Made by a program: the position numbers and the translations under genes. Shown one piece after another: positions 1 to 11,521 of a DNA stretch of 64,000 bases. This DNA is from Portunus trituberculatus. Taxonomy: Eukaryota > Arthropoda > Malacostraca > Decapoda > Portunidae. Below the pieces are notes generated by a model. That model searched no databases and had not been told where the DNA came from. It worked only from the letters and a program-made list of their open reading frames with translations. The stretch covers positions 24,225,175 to 24,289,174 of the forward strand of contig NC_059304.1 in the NCBI RefSeq assembly GCF_017591435.1, written 5' to 3'. Numbering within the stretch: the first letter of the stretch is position 1; each line of letters begins with the position of its first letter.

Positions 1-405
1 CCAATGACCAAGTCTCTCAGACTTTTCTCATCTGGCTCACTGCCTTCCGTCATCTTGCTGCCTCTCACGTCTGAGTCTGCCATTGTTCACGTGTACCCGG
101 TAACCTTGCTGAGCCAAACTTTATCCCAAAACTCCTGACACCACTTGTTACAAACCGCCGCCCACACAGCACAGCAGGGCCACCCACACCCGCATCCACT
201 GGGCAAGGCAGGGTACCCAAAGGTCCTTACTTCAGCTTTCAACGCCGCTACCGTAAACCACTTACTCTCAGTGGCGGAGACAGGACAGTGTGCAGGACGT
301 GGGCGGCACAGGGATAAGTTGACGAGGGTCCGTGGCTAGAAGGGATGTGAGGCACACAACCCACAGACAGGCACTCACTCAGACAGGCAGGACTGGCAGG
401 AAACA
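1..405 (-). mobile_element. 5' end of an LTR retrotransposon (partial)
   Basis: Read on the minus strand, 405 to 146 is a 260-bp block that begins TGTTTCC and ends TGTAACA, the TG...CA form of an LTR. Directly inside it, at 143-131, is TGGTGTCAGGAGT, which resembles the primer-binding leader of Gypsy-type elements; I cannot assign the tRNA. An ATG at 83-81 opens a frame beginning MADSDVRGSK that stays open to the window edge and would be the start of gag. CR1 LINE sequence resumes at about 411, so the element appears to be inserted in LINE copy A1, with CTTAG (406-410) as a possible target duplication. The other LTR and the coding body lie outside the window. This is inferred from architecture only; no protein domain is visible. 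Confidence 0.55.
146..405 (-). repeat. Candidate long terminal repeat
   Basis: TG...CA block of 260 bp, placed between LINE copy A1 and the primer-binding-like motif. A matching second LTR, which would prove it, would lie left of the window. Confidence 0.5.
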
Positions 406-410
406 CTTAG

Positions 411-1336
411 TATATCTTTTTTAACCAGCAACATCACTCCTCCTCCCATCTTATCTACTCTATTTCTTTTCCAAACATTATATTTCCCTTCTCCAACCAT
501 CATCAGGTCTTCTCCCTCTCCCAGTTTTGTTTCAGTAAGACCCACAATATCTGGGTTCTTATCCCTCAAGTAATCGTTGAGTTCTAAAATCCCCGATATC
601 ACTCCATTTACGTTGGAATATATTACATTCCGCTCACACTTAAGTTTCTTTAGTCCTTTTTTACTGTACTTTTCTGGGTTATGAACCACTTTCTCAGTCT
701 CATATCCAAGATTCTCCAGAAAACTCTTTCTTCTCCTCTTCTGTTCTCTCTTCATTTTTTTCAAAGCCCCCCTTCGCAACTCATTTAACATTTTTCTTTC
801 CTTTTCACTGAGATCTCTCCTCAACCAAATCTTCTTTGTTGTTTCTTGCTGGGCTAACCTCCACGACTTCTCCACCAATTCATCCACATCCTTCTGTGGC
901 TTAAATTTGATTCTTATTGGCCTCATACCTTCTCCTGTGAACTTTCCAATTCTATGGAAGTCCTCTATTTCTTGTACTAAGTCTTTACCTTCCTCCTGCA
1001 CCACATCAATGATATTATTTACCACTTCTTTAAGGTTTTTCTCCCTCTCCATCTTTCTCAGTGTCTTATCCTCCTCAACTCCAAATATCACAACACATCT
1101 CTTTTTGTCTACAGTTTCCCTCACCAATGTCTCATTTGACTTAATAACCTTCACAACTTTCTCAGCAATCTTCACTTCTGCCATCTGTTGTTCTATAATT
1201 TCAATAAGGCCCAAAGCTTTCTCCCCAGACTCTTTGATTTCCTTTTCCAGACTTGCAACTTTGTAATTTACCTCCTTCCTTTCCACTTCCTGACTTGTTT
1301 TCCATTCAGACTGCTTCTCCATCACTTTTTCTAATG

Positions 1337-1338
<2 letters not shown>
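411..1338 (-). mobile_element. CR1-clade LINE copy A1 (5' part, truncated)
   Basis: Group A LINE fragment holding the ORF1 C-terminus and the start of the endonuclease/RT ORF. ORF1 shows a coiled-coil and basic region with VVIFGVEEDK and RPIRIKFKPQKDVDEL, typical of the RNA-binding part of LINE ORF1. The endonuclease start reads NGVISGILELNDYL...IVGLTETKL...GGGVMLLVKKD. The 5' end is cut at 1338 and abuts a TG tract. The 3' part is displaced by the LTR element at 1-405. A1 keeps four G's (minus strand) at the ISGILEL codons, where copies A2 and A4 have three and are frameshifted, so A1 is the better guide to the intact frame. Confidence 0.85.

Positions 1339-1369
<31 letters not shown>
1339..1369. 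repeat. (TG)n tract between LINE copies
   Basis: About 15 TG units. On the minus strand this is the CA tail of copy C1, directly followed by the truncated 5' end of copy A1. Confidence 0.95.
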
Positions 1370-1371
<2 letters not shown>

Positions 1372-1776
1372 TTACCTAGTTGTGTTGTACAGGGTTCAAG
1401 CGAGGCTCGTTGTGCCCTGTTTTTCTTTAAAACTATGCACATTATGTGCATAGCTTTAACTTCATATTCAATGCATTCCACTTTTCCTCTGTTCTATGTT
1501 GATAATTATATTTTCCAATATCCTTCACACAATACTTCTTCCTAATCTTCTTTGCATGTCCTCTTGTCCTTCCAGCTTCTGTCACCAGCACCAGGTCTTG
1601 CTTGTCTGTCTTTTCAATGCCAGTAACTATTTTATACAATGCTATTAGGCCTCCTCTTTCTCTTTTATCTTGTAAGGTTGGCAGTCTCATTTCCTTCATA
1701 ATTTCTTCATAAGTTATAGGTCCTTTAGTTCTGGCGCCATCTTTGTAGCTTTCCTCTGTCTGTTCACCTCGGTCGT
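1370..1776 (-). mobile_element. CR1-clade LINE copy C1 (3' end only)
   Basis: The 3' terminus of a group C LINE. It encodes the end of the RT ORF (MKEMRLPTLQDKRERGGLIALYKIV), which matches the CR1 C-terminal pattern of a YEERL-like stretch, then LPTLxxRRERGDLI. It ends with the CTAGGTAAATAC tail (TATTTACCTAG on plus). The upstream end is not LINE sequence but a near-palindrome (separate entry). Confidence 0.85.
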
Positions 1777-1865
1777 CTGCTGGTCACGACCGAGGTGAAC
1801 ATACAGAGGAAAGCTATAAAGATGGTGACAGAACTAAAGGACCTATAACTTATGAAGAAATTATG
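1697..1865. repeat. Long near-perfect palindrome made of LINE sequence
   Basis: Left arm 1697-1776 and right arm 1786-1865 are 80 bp each and pair at 76 of 80 positions around a 9-nt loop (CTGCTGGTC). Most of each arm is group C LINE coding sequence. The inner 15 nt (GTTCACCTCGGTCGT) resemble the 3' end of the tRNA-derived SINE at 56585-56878. Confidence 0.9.
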
Positions 1866-1874
1866 TGTGTGTGT

Positions 1875-3201
1875 ATTTTACCTAGTTGTATTTACCTAGT
1901 TTTAGTTTTACAGGGCCTGGACTTTATGCTCGTGTGGCCCCGTCTCCATATCTACACTTATCCAATCTTTCTTTAAAACTATGCACACTTATTGCAGACA
2001 CTACTTCTTCATTCAAACTGTCCCACGTCTCAACACATCTTTGCGGGAAACTATACTTTTTAATATCTCTTAGACATCTTCCCTTCCTCAGCTTCTTACT
2101 ATGTGATCTTGTGCTTTGACTGGCATATTCTTCTCTCAGGATCAGATACTCATTGTCCACTTGATCCATTCCGTTGATAAATTTATATACTTGTATCAGA
2201 TCCCCTCTCTCCCTTCTCTGTTCCAATGTTGGAAGATCCATAGCCTTTAATCTCTCCTCATATGTCATCCCTTCAAGTTCTGGGACCATTCTTGTAGCCA
2301 TTTTTTGTAGTCTCTCAAGCTTCCTTATGTGTTTCTTTTTGTGAGGGATCCACACTACTCCTGCATATTCCATTCTGGGTCTTATTATAATACTTATCAA
2401 TTTCTTTGTCCATGTAGTGAAATGCTATTCCAATATTCCTTAGCAAATTATATGTCTCTCTGAAAATTCTATCAATATGGCTTACCAGTTGATTATTTTC
2501 TTCAATCATCACTCCCAAATCCTTTTACTTTTTTACTTTCTCCAGTTCTACTCCATCTCCCATCTTATAGATTCCCACTAGTCATCTTTCATTCTTTCCC
2601 ATTTCCATGACATGGCTTTTGTCCACATTGAATTCCATTTCCCACTTTTTGCTCCATTCCCAGATCTTATTTAGGTCTTCTTGCAGTATTTCACAATCCT
2701 CCTTTTGCTTTATAACTATGCACAGTTTCGCATTGTCTGCAAACAGATTTATGTAGCTGTTCACTCCTTCTGGCATGTTGTTTATATAAATGAGAAAAAG
2801 TATTGGTGCCAATACTGACCCCTGTGGCATTCTGCTTTCTACTGCTCTCCACTTGGACTTCATATCTTTGACTAACATCCTTATTTCTCTCCCTCTCAAA
2901 TAATTTTCCATCCATCTGAATGTGCTTCCTTTTAAACCACCCTTCTCCTCTAATTTCCACAGTAACCTTGCATGTGGCACTTTATCAAACGCCGTTTTTA
3001 AATCCAAGTAAATACAATCAACCCATCCCTCTCTCTCTTGTACCCTGTCAACTATTCTAGAGTAGAAACTCAATAAATTTGTTACACACGAACAACCTTT
3101 TCTAAAGCCAAATTGGCTATTTGATAATAATTTGTTGTCTTCAAGGAACTTGATCCATTGTTTCTTTATTACTCTTTCACACATCTTATATATTACACTA
3201 G
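1875..3201 (-). mobile_element. CR1-clade LINE copy B1 (5'-truncated)
   Basis: Group B LINE, 3' portion. An RT frame of about 200 codons at 2582-3184 contains FGFRKGCSC, KTAFDKVPHARLL and PQGSVLAPILFLIYINNMP; the catalytic FADD is changed to FADN. The C-terminal thumb-like region (EERLKAMDLPTLEQRRERGDLI) is at 1924-2400. The 3' end has two 14-nt tail units (TTTACCTAGTTGTA on plus) preceded by TG at 1864-1874. Copy B2 begins at 3202 with no CA spacer. Dead by frameshifts and the FADN change. Confidence 0.9.
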
Positions 3202-6200
3202 TGTATTTACCTAGTTGTAGTTTTACAGTGCCTGGGCTTTATGCTCGTGTGGCCCCGTCTCCATATCTTCACTTATCCAGTCTTACTTTAAAAGTATGCA
3301 CACTTGTTGCAGACACTACTTCTTCATTTAAATTGTTCCACGTCTCAATACATCTCTGCGGGAAACTATATTTTTTAATATCTCTCAAACATCTTCCTTT
3401 TCTCAGCTTTTTACTATGCGATCTTGTGCTTCGGATGTCATATTCTTCTCTCAGGATCAGTTTCTCATTATCCACTTGGTCCATTCCATTGATCAATTTA
3501 TAGACTTGTATCAGGTCTCCTCTCTCCCTTCTTTGTTCCAGGTTGGTAGATCCATAGCCTTTAATCTCTCCTCATATGTCATCCCTTCAAATTCTGGAAC
3601 CATTCTTGTAGCTATTTTTTGTAGCCTCTCCAATTTCCTTATGTGTTTCTTTTTTATGAGGGGTCCACACTACTCCTGCATATTCCAATCTGGGTCTTAT
3701 TATAGTACTCATCAATTTCTTCATCATTTCTTTGTCCATGTAGTGAAATGCTATTCCAATATTCCTTAGCAAATTATGTTTCTCTAAAAATTCTATCAAT
3801 ATGGCTTACTAGTTGATTATTTTCTTCCATCATCACTCCTAAGTCCTTTTCCTTTTTAACTTTCTCCAGTTCTACTTCATCTCCCATCTTATAGATTCCC
3901 ACAGGTCGTCTTTCACTCTTTCACATTTCCATGACATGGCTTTTGTTCACATTGAATTCCATTTCCCACTTCTTACTCCATTCCCAGATCTTGTTTAGGT
4001 CTTCTTGCAGTATTTCACAATCCTCTTTTTGCTTTATAACTCTGCACAGTTTCGTATCATCTGCAAACAGATTTATGTAGCTGTTCACTCTTTCTGGCAT
4101 GTCGTTAATATAAATGAGGAAAAGTATTGCTGCCAATACTGACCCCTGTGGCACTCCGGTTTCTACTGCTCTCCATTTGAACTTCATATCTTTAACTACT
4201 GTCCTTATTTCTCTCCCCCTCAAATAATTTTCTATCCATCTCAAATGTGCTTCCTTTTAAGGCACCCTTCTCCTCTAACTTCCATAGTAATTTTGCATGT
4301 GGCACTTTGTCAAACGCCTTTTTTAAATCCAAATAAATACAGTCAACCCATCCTCCTCTCTCTTGTACTCTGTCAACTATTCTAAAGTAGAAACTCAATA
4401 AATTTGTTACACACGATCGTCTTTTTCTAAAACCAAATTGGCTATTTGATATTAATTTGTTGTCTTCAAGGAATTTGATCCATTGTTTCTTTATTATTCT
4501 TTCACACATCTTGCATATTACACTAGTTAGTGATACCAGTCTGTAATTTAAAGGTTCTTCCTTCCTTCCGCTCTTATATATGGGAACCACCTCAGCTCTT
4601 TTCCATTCTACTGGTACTATTCCATTTTCTATTGAGCATTTTATGATGTTGCTAGTTCTTCCCTACATTCTTTCAGTATTCTGCCTGAGACTTCATCTGG
4701 TCCCATTGCCTTCTCTTCATCCAGTTCCTTCATTAACTCTTTTATTTCAAGCTTGGTTACTTTAATCTCTTTCATATAGATTGTCTCTCTATTACTCTGT
4801 GGCCTTTCAAATTTGGATTCCTTAGTAAAGACCTCCTGGAATTTTTTATTTAATATTTCTGCCATACTTTTTGGGTCTTCCACCATCCCGTTCTCTCCTT
4901 TTAACCTTTCTATTGTTTCTTTTTGCCTAATTTTTTCATTTATGAATCTATAGAACAATTTTGGTTGCTCCTTACATTTTTCGACAATGTCTTTTTCGAA
5001 GTTCTTTTCCTCTTCCTTCCTTACCTTAACATATTCATTTCTCGCTGCCTTGAAGTTTTCCTTATTTGCTGGATTTCTATTTCTCCTCCACCTTTTCCAT
5101 GCTCCATTTCTTTTTTCCTTTGCCCTAGCACACCTTGCATTAAACCAATCTTTCTTTCTTTCTTCTTTAGGTCTATATTTCAGGACATATTCCCCTGACT
5201 CCTGTTTTGTATATTTCCAAAAATAAGTTATATTTTTCTTGCACTGTCTCTGAGATTTCCATCTCCTCCCAGTCTACGTTTTTAAAATAGTTCTTGAAAT
5301 TCTCAATATCAGCCTTTCTGTAATTTAATCGGTCTCCTTTGTATGAATCGTCTCTATCTTCCTTTCCCCCTTCTATATCTTTCCCAATGAGCACTTATAT
5401 CATCATTCATTTGTATACCCCTTGTAAAAACTAGGTCTAATCTTGCTGGCTCGTTGTTTCCTCTGAATCTTGTGCATTCCTTTACTCTCTGGTCCATCAT
5501 ATTGTCTATCATTAGGTTCAAGAATCTTTCTCCCCAGGGTTCTTCCCCCATACCACTTTCATAATTTTCCCAGTCCACTTCTTTACAGTTGAAATCTCCT
5601 ACTAATATCACTTTTCTCCTTTCTTTAACAATTCTTGTTAGACTCCTTATTGTGTCATTTATCATGTCTTTATATTCTTGATTGGTCCATGAATTTGTTT
5701 TTGGTGGCACATATGTTACAATGATTGTTAACTCTTTTTTATTAATATGCATCTTACCATACAATACTTCTGCTTTTCCTTCCCCACATTCCACTTGGTT
5801 TATCACTATCTCCTTCCTTAACATAATCATGACTCCTCCTCCTCCTTTACCCACTCTGTCTCTTCTCCATACATTATACCTATTATCCAAGTCTATTTTG
5901 ATTGCCTCATTTAGTTTTGTTTCAGCCAGGCATACAATATCCAGAATTTTCTTTCTTTATGTAATCTCTTAATTCTAGTTTATTTGATAAAACCCCGTCT
6001 ATGTTCGTATACATCATTTTTAGTCTTTTGCCTTTATCATTTTTAGTTAAACTTGTTCCACTTTTTTCTCTTTCTTCTCGTTTATATACCATTTCCTTAT
6101 CCTGTCTCCTAGAATTCTCCAAAAAAATGCCTTCTTCTCCTCTTCTGACCTTTCATTATTCTTTTCCCTTACTGCTGCTGCCAGTTCATTGTATCTCTTC

Positions 6201-6354
6201 CTTTCTTCCTCATTTCTATTTTTCTTTATATAGATATCCTTGCAGCCTTCTGTTTCTCTAAGTTTTGTTCTTCTATATAATATTTCTTCTGTTGCTGCTT
6301 GAGATTTTAGTAGTATTTTAATTGGTCTCGTTTTTCCTTCTTGATATGGTCCCA

Positions 6355-6358
<4 letters not shown>
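3202..6358 (-). mobile_element. CR1-clade LINE copy B2 (ORF1 C-terminus to 3' end)
   Basis: The longest minus-strand group B copy, about 3.2 kb. From its 5' side it has the ORF1 RNA-binding region (6047-6355, MGPYQEGKTRPIKILLKSQ), the endonuclease (5354-5890; YVPPKTNSW, GDFNCKEVDW), the connection and RT N-terminus (4641-4958), and RT pieces at 4192-4590 and 3921-4244 with FADD and GVPQGSVLAA. It ends in the 14-nt tail at 3202. Several frameshifts break the ORF. The 5' cut at 6358 falls where the element itself reads CTGTGT, so it shares microhomology with the adjoining TG tract. Confidence 0.9.

Positions 6359-6391
<33 letters not shown>
6359..6391. repeat. (TG)n tract between LINE copies
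   Basis: CA tail of copy A2 on the minus strand, abutting the truncated 5' end of copy B2. Confidence 0.95.
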
Positions 6392-6392
<1 letters not shown>

Positions 6393-9300
6393 TTACCTAA
6401 TTGTATTTACCTAATTGTAACATACGGGAAAAGAGCTATGCTCGTGTTGTCCCGTCTCCATATCTATTAATGTCCAGCTTTTTCTTAAAATCATGAATAT
6501 TCCTTGCGTTGACCACTTCCACGTCTAAACTATTCCATGCTTCCACCCTTCTATGAGGGAAGCTATATTTTTTCACATCTCTCCTATAAGTGGCCATTTT
6601 TAGTTTTTTCCCATGCCCTCTCGACATTCTTTCATTCCACATACACAGATCTTCCCTATCCATTTTTTCCATGCCAATCATCACTCTGTATATTGCTATC
6701 AGGTCTCCCCTTTCTCTTCTGTTTTCCAGGGTCGGAAGTTGCATTCTTTTCAGTCTGTCTTCATAAGTCAGATCTCTTAAGTCAGGCACCATTTTTGTTG
6801 CAGCCCTCTGTACTTTCTCTAGTTTTCTTATGTGTTTCTTTAAGTTCGGAGCCCACTGTATTGTTGCATATTCAAGCCTCGGTCTTATCATTGCAGTAAT
6901 TATTTTCTTCATCATTTCTTCATCTAAATATACGAACGCCACTCTTATGTTCCTCAATAAGTTCAATACTTCTCCAATTATTTTGTTTATATGTCTCTCT
7001 GGCGATAGGTCATTGGTAATTGTCACCCCAAGGTCTTTTTCTTCATGACTGGTTTTTATGTCTTCATTTCCTATCTTGTACATACTCCTGATTCTTCTTT
7101 CACTCTTGCCAAACTCTATTTTCTTGCATTTTGTCGTGTTGAACTCCATTTGCCATGTACAGCTCCATTTCCATATTCTGTCCAAGTCTTCCTGGAGTAG
7201 TTCGCAATCTTTGTCACATCTCACTTTTCTTAACAATTTTGCATCGTCTGCAAATAGGCTCACATAACTGGACACCCCATCCACCATGTCATTTATGTAG
7301 ACCGCGAACATTACTGGTGCCAACACTGATCCCTGTGGAACTCCACTCTCCACCAAGCCCCATTCTGATGGTCTGTCCTTAATTATTGTTCTCATTTCTC
7401 TTCCTACCAAAAGTCTTCCATCCATTTTAGTAAACTGCCATGCACTCCTCCTACCATTTCAAGTTTCCAGATCAGTCTCCGGTGTGGTACCTTATCAAAG
7501 GCCTTTTTTAAATCCAGATATATTCCATCAGCCCAACCATCTCTTTCCTGTATTACATCTATCACCCTCGAATAGTAACATATCAGGTTTGTCGTGCATG
7601 AACGCCCTTTTCTAAAACCAAATTGACACTCACAAAGTATGTCATTTTTCTCCAAGAAGTCTGTCCATCTATTCTTCACCACCCTCTCACACATCTTAGC
7701 TACCACACTTGTAAGTGACACTGGTCTATAGTTCAATGGGTCTCTCTTGTTACCTGATTTATAGATTGGGACAATGTTAGCTCTTTTCCAGTCTTGGGGC
7801 ACTACACCTTCCCTTAATGAGGCATCAATTACTTCACAAACTTTTTCTGCCAGTTGCTCCTGCATTCTCTTAAAATCCATCCTGATACCCCATCAGGTCC
7901 CACAGCTTTTCTCACTTCTAAACTCCCCATCATATTCTTGATCTCCTCCACAGTTACTTGAAACTCCTTCATAATCCCTTTCTGTTCCATTACCAGTGGT
8001 TTGTCAAAAGCAGTCTCCTTTGTGAATACCTTCCGAAAGCATCCATTCATAGCCTCTGCCATTTCCTGGGATCTTCACTGCATACTCCATTTACTTCTAA
8101 ACTTTCAATACTTTCTCTATTTTTGATGTTGTTGTTCACATGTCTGTAAAAAGCCTTGGTTGGTCTTTACATTTATCAATTATATCCTTTTCTTGTTTCT
8201 TTCTTTCTTCTCTTCTAATCAACACATATTCATTTCTTGCTCTTTTGTAACTTTCCCACTGCTTAATCCGTCTTTTCCTTCTCCACCTCTTCCATGCATC
8301 CTCTTTTCTTGTTCTAGCCTTTTCACATCTATCGTTAAACCAGTCCTGCTTTCCAACTTCTCTATGTTGTCTTATTGGTACAAATTTTTCTCACCTTCTT
8401 TGTATATTTTTATAAATTCCTTCCACTTTTCATTTGCTCCTTAGCACTCTTGAATTTCATCCAATTTGTCTCTTGAAAGAATTTCTTTAGGTTTCCAAAA
8501 TCTGTCTTGGCATAATTCCATCTTCCCACTTTATATTCTTCATTTCTTCTAGATTTCTCTTCATCTATCACCTTGAACTCCAAAACTGCATGATCACTCT
8601 TTGCTAAAGGGCACTCCACCCTCATCTCCTCAATGACCATTGGCTCTGTACTAAAGACCAAGTCCAGTCTTGACGATGCTCCTCTCCTCCAAACCTAGTA
8701 TCTTCTTTGACCCACTGAGTTAACACATTTTCCATTGCCAGTGTCAATAGTGTATTTCCCATGTTGTCTCTGATCCTTCCATTGACCAGTCCTCCCAACA
8801 CACCTCTTTACAATTAAAATCTCCCATCATTATAGTTCGTTCACAGCCACCCAACATTTCTTCCAGACATGTTCCTGTATCACTTATCATTTCTTCATAT
8901 TCCTGTACTGACCATGCATTTGTCTTAGGTGGTACGTACACCACTATGTAGTGCCTCTTTTTCCTTCATTAGTTTCTGCTCTGATCTTTAGCACTTCTGC
9001 CTTTCCCATACCTTCTTTCACTTGATCCACCTTTATATCTTTTTAACCAGCAACATCACTCCTCCTCCCATCTTACCTACTCTATTTCTTTTCCAAACAT
9101 TATATTTCCTTCTCCAACCATCATCAGGTCTTCTCCTCTCTCAGTTTTGTTTCAGTAAGACCCACAATATCTGGGTTCTTGTCCCTCAAGTAATCGTTGA
9201 GTTCTAAAATCCCGATATCACTCCATTTATGTTGGAATACATTACATTCCGCTCATACGTAAGTTTCTTTAGTCCTTTCTTGCTGTACTTTTCTGGGTTA

Positions 9301-9925
9301 TGAACCACTTCCTCAGTCTCATATCCAAGATTCTCCAGAAAAACTCTTTCTTCTCCTCTTCTGTCCTCTCTTCATTTTTTCAAAGCCTCCTTTCTCAACT
9401 CATTTAACATTTCTCTTTCCTTTTCACCGAGATCTCTTCTCAACCAAATCTTCCTTGTTGTTTCCTGCTGGGCTAGCCTCCATGACTTCTCCACCAATTC
9501 ATCTACATCCTTTTGTGACTTAAGTTTGATTCTTATTGGCCTCATACCTTCTCTTGTGAACTTTCCAATTCTATGGAAGTCCTCTATTTCCTGTACTAGG
9601 TCTTTTCCTCCTCCTGCACCACATTAATGATATTATTTATCACCTTTTTATGTTTTCTCTCTCTCCATTTTACTCGGTGTCTTATCCTCCTCCACACCAA
9701 ATATCACCACACATCTCTTTTTGTCTACAGTTTCCCTCACCAATGTCTCATTTGATTTAATAACCTTCACCACTTTCTCAGCAATCTTCTCTTCTATGAT
9801 CTGTTGATCTATAATTTCAGCAAGGCCCAGAGTTTTCTCCCCAGACTCTTTGATTTCCTTTTCCAGACTTGCAACTTTGTAATTTACCTCCTTTCTTTCC
9901 ACTTCCTGACTTTTTTTCCATTCAG

Positions 9926-9928
<3 letters not shown>
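6391..9928 (-). mobile_element. CR1-clade LINE copy A2 (near full-length)
   Basis: Group A element of about 3.5 kb. ORF1 C-terminus is at 9648-9902. Endonuclease pieces are at 8744-8944 (GDFNCKEVCW) and 8410-8661 (SDHAVLEF). RT spans 7829-8062, 7404-7880 (NYRPVSLTSVVAKMCERVV, KAFDKVPHRRLI) and 6436-7425. The last frame is 329 codons, with GVPQGSVLAPVMFAVYINDM, FADDAKLL, EEKDLGVTI, and the CR1-type C-terminus to the stop. The frame breaks between 7404 and 7425 (MEDFW then stop, instead of MEDFLVGREM) by one missing T that copies A3 and A4 share. The 3' tail uses TTACCTAATTGTA units. Confidence 0.92.
6436..7425 (-). pseudogene. Reverse transcriptase C-terminal frame of LINE A2
   Basis: A 329-codon open frame with the RT catalytic FADD, the downstream EKDLGV motif and the CR1 C-terminal domain (RPRLEYATIQWAPNLKKHIRKL..., ENRRERGDLIAIYRV). 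In the element it would follow the upstream RT frame without a break, but a 1-nt deletion separates them, so it is not a complete enzyme. Confidence 0.8.

Positions 9929-9960
<32 letters not shown>
9929..9960. repeat. (TG)n tract between LINE copies
   Basis: CA tail of copy D1 (minus), abutting the truncated 5' end of copy A2 (CAGGCTGAATGG on its sense strand). Confidence 0.95.
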
Positions 9961-9962
<2 letters not shown>

Positions 9963-11510
9963 TTACCTATTTGTGTATTACAGGGTCCGAGCTAAGCTCT
10001 CTGTGTCCTGTCTCCTTGTCCATTCCTGTCATATCTCTCTTTCATCTGATTGACACACACTGCGTCAACGACATCACTGCTCAGTTTATTCCACTTATCA
10101 ATGCTACGATGCGGGAAACTGTATTTTCTCACGTCATTTAGACAGATGTCTTTTATTAGCTTTTTTCCATGTCCTCAGAGATGATTACTTGTGGTCACCT
10201 TTATCAACTCTCTGTCCAGTATGTCAATCTTGTTCACCAATTTATACATAGTTATCATGTCTCCTCTTGTTCTTCTCTCTTCTAATGTGGTCAGCCCCAG
10301 CTTCCTCAGTCTTTCCTCATAGTCTAACTCCCTGAGTCCTGGTACCATCCTTGTTGCCAGCCTCTGTACCCTTTCTACCTTCTTTACATTTTTCTTCATA
10401 TGCGGTGACCAGACACAAGCTGCATATTCTAACTGGGGTCTTATTAAGGTACATAATATCTTCCTCATCATTCCTTCATCTAGGTAGTGGAACGCAAGGC
10501 CAATATTTTGAAGCATGTTATATGTTTCCCCAAAAATCTTGTTAATGTGTTTCTCCGGTGACAAAGTGTTTTGCCCGGTTACTCCTAAGTCTTTCTCCTC
10601 ATTGGTCTCTTTAATTTTCTCATCACCCAGTCTGTAATCCCAGTTTGGTCTGTATCTACTTCTTCCCATTTTCATAACATGGGTCTTGTCTATATTAAAT
10701 TCCATCTGCCACTCCTTACTCCACTCATATATTTTATCAAGATCTTCCTGTAACTTGTTACAATCTTCCACATTCTTTACTCTCCTCATAATTTTAGTAT
10801 CATCCACAAACATATTCATGTAACTGTCAATTCCTACTGGCATATCATTAACATAAATCAAAAACATGATGGGACCAAGCACTGACCCTTGTGGAACTCC
10901 ACTGGTTACCTTCTTCCACTTGGACTTCCTCTCACCACTGTTCTCATTTCTCTTCCCACTAAGTAATTTTCCATCCACTTTGCTAGTTTATCATTTACTC
11001 CTCCAATCTTCTTTAGTTTCCACATCAGTCTATTGTGTGGTACTTTATCAAAGGCCTTTCTCAAGTCCAGATAGATAGCATCCACCCATTTCTCTCTATG
11101 TTGTAGTATGTCAGTCACTCTTGAATAAAAACATAATAAATTGGATACGCACGATCTTCCTTTTCTGAAACCAAACTGTCTTTCACTCAGAATGTTTTCA
11201 CTTTCTAGATACTCACTCCACTTAGCTTTAATTACTTCTTCACATACCTTGCACAATATACTAGTTAATGATACTGGTCTATAATTTAGTGGTTCCATCC
11301 TACTGCCATTCTTATATATAGGCACAATATCAGCTCTTTTCCACTCTTTCGGGACTAATCCTGTTCGTATGGAGGTTTCCACAATATCAAATACGGGGTT
11401 CAACAATTGATCCTTACATTTATTTAGCAACCTCCCAGATATGCCATCGCCTGATGGCATTGATTTATTAATATCCAGATTGCTTATAATTTTCCTTACA
11501 TCTTCCTTAG
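9961..11510 (-). mobile_element. CR1-clade LINE copy D1 (5'-truncated)
   Basis: Group D LINE with RT frames at 10906-11460 (SGRLLNKCKDQLLNP, NYRPVSLTSILCKVCEEVI, RKAFDKVPHNRLM) and 10175-10978 (SGVPQGSVLGPIMFLIYVND, MFVDDTKIM, EEKDLGV, CR1 C-terminus). The catalytic motif is FVDD rather than FADD, as in copy D2. The 3' end reads ATTTACCTATTTGTGTATTACAG on plus. It is truncated at 11510, where TG repeat begins. Confidence 0.9.
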
Positions 11511-11521
11511 TGTGTGTGTGT
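11511..11521. repeat. Short (TG)n tract between LINE copies
   Basis: CA tail of copy B3 abutting the truncated 5' end of copy D1. Confidence 0.85.
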
